DNA of 36,753 nt. It comes from an uncultured Acidobacteriia bacterium. Lineage in GTDB: Bacteria > Acidobacteriota > Terriglobia > Bryobacterales > Bryobacteraceae. Below, one piece after another: positions 31,491 to 36,753 of this stretch. The notes below the pieces were generated by a model. The model was given only the letters and a program-made list of their open reading frames with translations, did not search any database and had not been told where the DNA came from. The DNA lies in the NCBI GenBank assembly GCA_903929755.1, contig CAIYVZ010000032.1, positions 1-36,753 of the forward strand, in the 5' to 3' direction. Positions within the stretch are counted from its first letter, which is position 1. Each line of letters starts with the position of its first letter. A program made the translations under genes and the position numbers.

Positions 31491-34249
31491 GAGACCTTCG
31501 CCTTCCCTGCCAGCTTGCGCAAGGCCTCTGCAGTAAAGCTTTTCTTCGACTTCATCACCTGTTCCGGAGTTCCCGCGGCCACAACACGGCCCCCGTCCTC
31601 ACCCCCGTCAGGGCCAAGATCGATAATCCAGTCGGCGCTCTTCACCACATCAAGATTATGCTCGATCACTAATACAGTATTGCCGAGGTCCACCAGTTTC
31701 TGCAGAACATCCAGCAACTTGCGGACATCTTCGAAGTGCAGACCGGTGGTCGGCTCGTCCAAAACGTAGAAGGTCCGGCCCGTCTGGCGCTTGCTGAGTT
31801 CCTTGGCCAGCTTAATCCTCTGCGCCTCGCCGCCGGAAAGGGTGGTAGACGACTGGCCCAGGTGAATGTAGCCCAGCCCCACGTCCAGCAGGGTTTGCAG
31901 CTTCGGGCGAATCTGCGGATGCGTCTCCATCAGGGGGAGCGCCTCTTCCACCGTGAGCGCGAGGAGGCTGGAAATCGACTGCCCTTTGAACTTCACTTCC
32001 AGCGTTTCGTGGTTGTAGCGCTTTCCCCGGCAAACGTCACAGGTGACGTAGACATCGGGCAGGAAATTCATTTCGATGCGCTTCAGGCCGTCACCCTGGC
32101 ACGCCTCGCACCGCCCGCCCTTCACGTTGAAACTAAAGCGGCCGGGCTTGTAGCCCCGCTCCCGCGATTCCGGCAGCATGGAGTAGAACTCGCGAATGGG
32201 AGAGAACAGGCCGGTGTACGTGGCCGGATTCGAACGGGGCGTGCGACCGATGGCCGACTGGTCGATCCGAATAATCTTGTCGAGGTTCTCGATGCCGGTG
32301 ATTTCCAGGTGTTCACCGGGCGCTTCATGCGAACCGTAAACCTCCCGGGCGATGGCCCGGTACAGAATATCGTTCACGATTGTCGACTTCCCGCTACCCG
32401 AAACCCCGGTCACGACAATCAGTTTCCCGAGCGGAAATTCCACGTCGATCTTCTTTAAATTGTGCTCAGTAGCGCCTTTTACCGTAATCACCTGCCCGTT
32501 GCCGGGCCTGCGCACTTTGGGGACGGGAATCTCCAGTCGCCCCGAGAGATACTGCCCGGTCAGACTGCGCACGTTGGCGCAGATCTCCGCAGGAGTTCCG
32601 GCAGCCACCAGTTCGCCGCCCAGGCGACCCGCACCCGGCCCCAGATCGATCACATAGTCGGCTCGCTCGATCGTCTCGGCGTCGTGCTCGACTACCAGGA
32701 CCGTATTTCCCAGGTCCCGAAGCTCGATCAGCGTATCCAGCAGGCGGTCGTTGTCGCGCGGGTGAAGCCCGATCGACGGCTCGTCCAGCACATAGAGGAC
32801 GCCCCGCAACTTCGAGCCAATCTGAGTGGCCAGCCGGATTCGCTGAGCCTCGCCACCGGAAAGGGTTGACGCCGAGCGGTCGAGGCTCAGGTAATGCAGG
32901 CCCACCGACAGCAAAAACTCCAGCCGCCGCCGGATTTCGTCCACCACCCGGCCGGCAATCTGTAGTTCACGTTCCCCAAACTCCCAGGCCCGGACACTGA
33001 GCAGCGCCCGCGAGATGGGCATCTGCGTAAACTCTGCGATGGAGGTATTTTTCACGCGCACCGCCAGGCTGGCGGGCCGAAGCCGCCTTCCCTGGCAGGC
33101 GGAACAGCGGACCGGGGACATATAGTCCGTCAGCCATTCGCGGTAGTCGCTGGAGGAGGCGTCGTAAATGCTCTGCAGAATTGAAAGCAGACCTTCAAAA
33201 CCGCCCTCGCCGTTCAGGAGCTTTTCGCGCGCAGGCCTCGAAAGCTGTTCCCACGGGGTCTTGAGCTTGATCTTGAGGGCCTTCGCAGCCGCTTCCATTT
33301 TCAAGTGGATGCCGGTGGACCCACCTCCCGGGCCGAGACCGCCTTCGAGGAGGGGCTTGGCCGGGTCGGTGATCACTTTATCCGCATCAAACGCCCAGGT
33401 GCTGCCCAGCCCCGAGCATGTTTCGCAGGCACCATAGGGGCTGTTGAACGAAAATGACCGGGGCTCCAGATCGGGCACGCTGGCACCGCACTCCACGCAG
33501 GCAAGTTTCTGAGAATACAGCCGCTCCTCGCCGTCAACTACGGAAATCAGCACCAGACCGTCGGCCAGTTTGGTGGCCGTTTCGATAGACGCCTCCAGGC
33601 GCTTTTCAATGCCCGGTTTCACCACAAGCTGATCGACAATTACTTCAATCGAGTGATTCTTCCGTTTATCCAGTTCCGCCGGCTCGTCCAGAGGGCGAAT
33701 CACGCCGTCGATTCGGGCCTTGGGGAAACCCTGCCGCGACAGCTTTTCCAGATCCTTCCGAAACTCGCCCTTCCGGCCACGAACCACTGGCGCCATAACA
33801 AAAATTCGGGCCCCGGGCTTCAGCGCGACAACGTGTTTCAGGATCTGCTCGGTGGTCTGCCGCGAAATTTCGCTGCCGCATACCGGACAGTGCGGGGTGC
33901 CGATTGAAGAGTACAGGAGACGAAGGTAATCGTAAATCTCGGTAATGGTGCCGACCGTACTTCTGGGACTGCGGCCAGTTGTCTTCTGGTCAATCGAAAT
34001 TGCGGGACTTAAGCCCTCAACGGAATCGACATCGGGGCGTTCCATCTGGTCCAGAAACTGGCGGGCATACGTAGAGAGAGTTTCCACGTAGCGGCGCTGC
34101 CCCTCCGCGTAGATGGTATCGAAGGCCAGCGAAGACTTTCCGGAGCCACTCAGACCGGTGATCACGGTGAGGCTATTCCGCGGAATACGGACGCTGACGT
34201 TCCGCAAATTATGCTGTCTGGCACCCACTACTCGAATTTCCTGCAACAT
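31487..34249 (-). CDS. uvrA: UvrA, nucleotide excision repair ATPase
   Basis: The 920-residue protein is UvrA, the DNA damage recognition ATPase of the UvrABC system. Two ABC modules are visible: Walker [10 protein letters not shown] (about 32-40) and GVSGSGKST (second half). The signature/Walker B regions are [29 protein letters not shown] and [18 protein letters not shown]...FYVLDEP. The zinc-binding cysteine pairs are [10 protein letters not shown]...CETCSG and CEACQGDG...CDVCRGK. Length is normal. A TATAAT-like box (34255-34260) lies next to its ATG but reads better rightward. It heads the leftward run ending at 25042. Confidence 0.96.
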   Translation of the reverse strand: MLQEIRVVGARQHNLRNVSVRIPRNSLTVITGLSGSGKSSLAFDTIYAEGQRRYVETLSTYARQFLDQMERPDVDSVEGLSPAISIDQKTTGRSPRSTVGTITEIYDYLRLLYSSIGTPHCPVCGSEISRQTTEQILKHVVALKPGARIFVMAPVVRGRKGEFRKDLEKLSRQGFPKARIDGVIRPLDEPAELDKRKNHSIEVIVDQLVVKPGIEKRLEASIETATKLADGLVLISVVDGEERLYSQKLACVECGASVPDLEPRSFSFNSPYGACETCSGLGSTWAFDADKVITDPAKPLLEGGLGPGGGSTGIHLKMEAAAKALKIKLKTPWEQLSRPAREKLLNGEGGFEGLLSILQSIYDASSSDYREWLTDYMSPVRCSACQGRRLRPASLAVRVKNTSIAEFTQMPISRALLSVRAWEFGERELQIAGRVVDEIRRRLEFLLSVGLHYLSLDRSASTLSGGEAQRIRLATQIGSKLRGVLYVLDEPSIGLHPRDNDRLLDTLIELRDLGNTVLVVEHDAETIERADYVIDLGPGAGRLGGELVAAGTPAEICANVRSLTGQYLSGRLEIPVPKVRRPGNGQVITVKGATEHNLKKIDVEFPLGKLIVVTGVSGSGKSTIVNDILYRAIAREVYGSHEAPGEHLEITGIENLDKIIRIDQSAIGRTPRSNPATYTGLFSPIREFYSMLPESRERGYKPGRFSFNVKGGRCEACQGDGLKRIEMNFLPDVYVTCDVCRGKRYNHETLEVKFKGQSISSLLALTVEEALPLMETHPQIRPKLQTLLDVGLGYIHLGQSSTTLSGGEAQRIKLAKELSKRQTGRTFYVLDEPTTGLHFEDVRKLLDVLQKLVDLGNTVLVIEHNLDVVKSADWIIDLGPDGGEDGGRVVAAGTPEQVMKSKKSFTAEALRKLAGKAKVS

Positions 34250-34254
34250 TTTTG

Positions 34255-34260
34255 TATAAT
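34255..34260 (+). promoter_or_regulatory. TATAAT -10 box for the zinc-ribbon gene
   Basis: A perfect TATAAT lies 36 bases before the GTG of the zinc-ribbon gene. The matching -35 region (around 34232) is poor. Its reverse complement starts TATACA close to the uvrA start, so both divergent genes may use this AT-rich spot. Confidence 0.4.
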
Positions 34261-34295
34261 CTTTACGCAGTCCTAAACACTCCAGCGATTACTTT

Positions 34296-34655
34296 GTGAC
34301 ACCTGAGTGCCCACATTGCGGTTCCGACACGACCCGAGAGGCCCGGGGCACCTTTCGCCGGCTGGTTAGCAGCGCCGACTTCCGGTGCGTGTCGTGCAAA
34401 CGCGTTGTCGGTGTTCGGCGCCGTTACTTAAGTATCTTTCAGAGGTACTGTGAATGCCCGAAGTGCGGCACCAGGAACCTGTCTCGACTTTTCTCCCGGG
34501 ACCGCGTTGACCAAACCAGCCGGAACCCTCTCCGCTGGATACTTGGAGTGTTCGGCGCCCCCCGCTACCACTGTATCTACTGCCGCTTCCAGTTCCGAGA
34601 CTGGCGGAAGCGGGAATCAGATTCATCCACCACGCCAATCTTTCGGACTCGCTGA
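34296..34655 (+). CDS. small zinc-ribbon protein
   Basis: The 119-residue protein has four CxxC knuckles: CPHC (residues 5-8), CVSC, CPKC and CIYC, enough for two zinc ribbons. The Arg-rich body (RRLVSS, KRVVGVRRRY, RDRVDQTSRNPLRW) suits nucleic acid or protein binding. The start is GTG; the CPHCGSD opening follows at once, so no upstream part is missing. The spacing of 72 bases to the receiver-domain gene on the same strand allows one transcript. The function is unknown. Confidence 0.65.
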   Translation: MTPECPHCGSDTTREARGTFRRLVSSADFRCVSCKRVVGVRRRYLSIFQRYCECPKCGTRNLSRLFSRDRVDQTSRNPLRWILGVFGAPRYHCIYCRFQFRDWRKRESDSSTTPIFRTR

Positions 34656-34727
34656 GGATGCCGAAAGCGGGCGTAAAAGTGGTACTTGTACGACGCTCTA
34701 CATATTGCGACATTCAGGCAAGGTAGA

Positions 34728-36311
34728 ATGATCTCACGCTTCATCATGGGATCTTCCTCTAAATTATCGATCCTGCTGGCAGACGAAGACGCATTGCGTC
34801 GCGACGGCCTGTCCGCCGTGCTGTCGGGAACAAGTGGTTTTGAAGTAGTTTCCGGTGTGGCCGATGGCGAACAAGCCCTGGCAAGCATCCGCGAACGCCG
34901 TCCCGACGTCGCGGTAATCGACCTGAACCTGCCGAAGATCCACGGTATCGAATTGATCCGCAGAATCCGGGCCGAGTCTCTGCCGACCAAGATCGTGATT
35001 ATGGCCAGCACCGACGACGCCGAGATTGTGCGCGAAGCGGTTCGCGCCGGGGTGGACGGCTATCTGTTGAAGAACAGTCCGGCGCGACACCTGGTGGACG
35101 CGATTTTGTACGTGCGGGACGGTGGCCAGTATTTCTCGCCGCAACTGGGCAGGGATGGCCGCGACCGGCAGTTTTTGGAAGAGCCGGCCCGAACCCCTGC
35201 GCAACCTCCTCCTGCGGAACGGTATGCGGGGGACGACGCGGACGACGAAGGGCTAAAGCAAAGGCCGAGATCGGCTCGGCGGCCGGAACCGCAGAGTCTA
35301 AAGCAGCGCCTGCGGGAAGAAACGACCGCGAACCTGAACGACCGCGATTACGAGATTATGTCGATGATGGCCGACGGGATCCGACCGATCCTGGACCGGC
35401 TGGACGAGATCGATTCGCGGGTATCCATGATGGAAACCGGCGACGTGGAGATTCCCGGAGACCCTCGTACCTGGCTAACCACTCAACTGACGCAGAGCGT
35501 GGGCGGACGCGGAGGCCGGGACATGGGCATCGGCCGCAACGTGGACGATTTCGAAACCAGGCTGCCGCAACTGATTGAAGAAGCGGTAACGAAGCGCTTC
35601 AGCCAGATGGCGGGCAAGCTGCAGCAGGAAATCGAAGACACGCACGTGCGGACGATGGAGAGCTTCGTCAAGAACATTCAGGTGAAGCTGATGCAACGAG
35701 TCACCGCGCTGGAGCAGGATGTGTCGCGCCAGTCCGATGCGATGAAGCAACTGCGCGAGTACTCACAGCGGACGGAAGAGAACCTGGGGCGGCTGATCAG
35801 CGGCGTCGATCGCCTGGCGCAGGACTTGCCCCGACGTCTGGCGGCGGTCAAACCTCAGGCTGAAGAGGCCCCGGATGAAATTCTGCAGCCTGCCCCGCGC
35901 CGGGTGCGACGGCCAGGCAGCGGAGGCGGTCGGGTCACCAGGATGGCCATCGCCGGAGTATTCGGTGTAGTGGTTCTGGGCCTGCTCGGGTGGGGACTTG
36001 TGGCGACGATTGTAGAGTCTCCGGATCCACCGTTGACAAACACCACGGCTGCGTCAGCCCCCGCAAATGGCAAAGAAGACGCTGCCAAGGCAGTGGCGAA
36101 GTCAGGAACTGCAGACTCCAGGACCAAGTTTCAGGCGGCTCAGGAAGCCATGGACCGCAAGGATTACGCGGTGGCCGAGGACGTATACCGCTCGGTACTG
36201 AAGACGGAGCCGAACAACACCGAGGCGATTAAGGGCTTGGCCAGCCTCTTGTTCCGGGAGGATAAGACAGATGAAGCGGCCGCAGTCCTGGACAAACTCC
36301 CCAAAGACTGA
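34728..36311 (+). CDS. membrane-anchored receiver-domain protein with TPR-like C-terminus
   Basis: The 527-residue protein has an N-terminal receiver domain (about 12-130) with acidic pocket ADED (19-21), phospho-acceptor Asp65 in VIDLNLP and Lys115 in GYLLKNSP, as in NarL-type regulators. A segment LNDRDYEIMSMMADG (203-217) looks like the first helix of a LuxR DNA-binding domain, but the recognition helix is absent. A coiled coil (about 280-370) follows, then an Arg/Pro-rich stretch, one membrane helix (about 406-429) and an outside TPR-like pair (463-525, with FQAAQEAMDRKDYAVAEDVYRSVLKTEPNN). It is therefore a receiver on a membrane anchor with an extracytoplasmic tail. Starts at 34728 (AAGG upstream) or 34746 are possible. 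Confidence 0.8.
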   Translation: MISRFIMGSSSKLSILLADEDALRRDGLSAVLSGTSGFEVVSGVADGEQALASIRERRPDVAVIDLNLPKIHGIELIRRIRAESLPTKIVIMASTDDAEIVREAVRAGVDGYLLKNSPARHLVDAILYVRDGGQYFSPQLGRDGRDRQFLEEPARTPAQPPPAERYAGDDADDEGLKQRPRSARRPEPQSLKQRLREETTANLNDRDYEIMSMMADGIRPILDRLDEIDSRVSMMETGDVEIPGDPRTWLTTQLTQSVGGRGGRDMGIGRNVDDFETRLPQLIEEAVTKRFSQMAGKLQQEIEDTHVRTMESFVKNIQVKLMQRVTALEQDVSRQSDAMKQLREYSQRTEENLGRLISGVDRLAQDLPRRLAAVKPQAEEAPDEILQPAPRRVRRPGSGGGRVTRMAIAGVFGVVVLGLLGWGLVATIVESPDPPLTNTTAASAPANGKEDAAKAVAKSGTADSRTKFQAAQEAMDRKDYAVAEDVYRSVLKTEPNNTEAIKGLASLLFREDKTDEAAAVLDKLPKD

Positions 36312-36338
36312 AAAATCTAAGGTAAATGCTCCGAACAT

Positions 36339-36368
36339 TTGACTTTTGGGGTATGGGTAAGACATACT
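36339..36368 (+). promoter_or_regulatory. promoter of tRNA-Leu
   Basis: TTGACT at 36339-36344 and CATACT at 36363-36368 are 18 bp apart and lie 20 bp before the tRNA. A start near 36375 would place the GGGG-TTTG-CCCC stem-loop (36370-36381) at the very beginning of the transcript. Confidence 0.5.
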
Positions 36369-36369
36369 A

Positions 36370-36381
36370 GGGGTTTGCCCC
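36370..36381. repeat. GGGG/CCCC stem-loop before the tRNA
   Basis: GGGG, TTTG and CCCC follow the CATACT box directly. The order ATACT then GGGG-loop-CCCC is the same as upstream of mqnD (3612-3633). Confidence 0.35.
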
Positions 36382-36388
36382 TCCTTGT

Positions 36389-36475
36389 GCGGATGTGGCG
36401 GAACTGGCAGACGCGCTAGATTCAGGTTCTAGTAATCGCAAGGTTGTGGAGGTTCAAGTCCTCTCATCCGCACCA
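36389..36475 (+). tRNA. tRNA-Leu (anticodon CAG)
   Basis: The acceptor stem GCGGATG pairs with CATCCGC, followed by A and an encoded CCA. The anticodon stem is CTAGA/TCTAG around the loop TTCAGGT, giving anticodon CAG, which reads CTG. The long variable arm after TCTAG and the T arm GGAGG-TTCAAGT-CCTCT are those of a class II leucine tRNA. Total length is 87 bases. CTG is the main leucine codon in these GC-rich genes. Confidence 0.96.
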
Positions 36476-36485
36476 TTAAGATTCT

Positions 36486-36524
36486 AAAGGACTTAGATCG
36501 CAAGATCTGGGTCCTTTTGTTTTT
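36486..36524 (+). terminator. Rho-independent terminator of tRNA-Leu
   Basis: A 14-bp stem (AAAGGAC-TTAGATC paired with GATCTGG-GTCCTTT, two G-T pairs) is closed by a GCAA tetraloop and followed by TTTTGTTTTT. It starts 10 bases after the tRNA's CCA. This is the strongest terminator in the window. Confidence 0.9.
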
Positions 36525-36753
36525 GCGCCCAAAGTAGCTTTCTGACGCCGATTCTGACACTTTCTGCCAGATATCGATCCGTCGCCGGTTCACCGCCCAC
36601 GATTTTGCCTCGGCGGTAGCGCCTTCCGTAGGGTTGGGTCATTTCGAGGCATCAAGCATACCTGGTGGGTGGATGGTGGCGGGGCAAATAGTACTGATAC
36701 GTCTGGGAGTTCTGTGCCACACTATTGATTCGCACTCATCCTCGGCCATTCGA
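36525..36753. other. region with no recognisable gene
   Basis: I see no family match in these 229 bases. A 49-codon frame on the minus strand (ATG at 36642, ending inside the terminator at 36493) has no ribosome-binding site and no known motif. No integrase or tRNA-end repeat was found. Confidence 0.5.

Noticed and set aside
36389-36475. The tRNA-Leu 3' end as a possible integration site.
   Set aside because: No integrase, no repeat of the tRNA end and no foreign-looking genes are seen in the remaining bases.
36493-36642. A 49-codon minus-strand frame right of the tRNA.
   Set aside because: It has no ribosome-binding site or known motif, and its end lies in the terminator stem.

Overview
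The window looks like chromosomal DNA of a GC-rich Acidobacteriota bacterium, most likely near Bryobacter/Solibacter. This is inferred from gene content, not from a marker gene: a CarboxypepD-type TonB-linked outer-membrane protein, futalosine-route menaquinone genes, many small secreted proteins of acidobacterial style, and a quinoprotein/cytochrome vocabulary. I see no insertion sequence, prophage, CRISPR array or rRNA. There is one tRNA, tRNA-Leu(CAG), near the right end.

Left part (1-12.1 kb). A partial EamA transporter is followed by a YihY/BrkB membrane protein and a cytochrome-c-like protein that seems to have lost both heme-binding segments. Next come mqnB and mqnD of the futalosine pathway, with a lipoprotein between them. 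Then a secreted HEAT-repeat protein, a small Cys-pair protein, an HDOD protein, an orphan ModA, a secreted unknown, a small His/Cys protein and a large TonB-type receptor.

Middle (12.1-25 kb). The most striking gene is one 1,403-residue polypeptide joining a complete type IA topoisomerase III to a complete RecQ helicase with an HRDC domain. A sialidase-like protein, LarB, an MqnP/UbiA prenyltransferase, MqnE and a Uma2 protein follow. After these comes a divergent Ku/LigD end-joining pair. ligD is split between its phosphoesterase and ligase domains by a -1 shift exactly at a run of nine A residues. A short quinoprotein dehydrogenase relic with an internal stop, and a DinB protein, follow.

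Right part (25-36.75 kb). Eight genes run leftward: uvrA, an unknown possibly deoxyhypusine-synthase-like gene, a CPBP protease, mtnA, a TlpA-like thioredoxin, an eight-EF-hand secreted protein, an ApbE-DUF2271 fusion and a PepSY membrane protein. The first three overlap by four bases at each junction and the last two by one base. The last three genes look like an extracytoplasmic flavin/redox module. Rightward lie a zinc-ribbon protein, a membrane-anchored receiver-domain protein with a TPR-like tail, and the tRNA with a strong terminator.

Genes are tightly packed: six convergent pairs have stop codons abutting, one base apart or overlapping.
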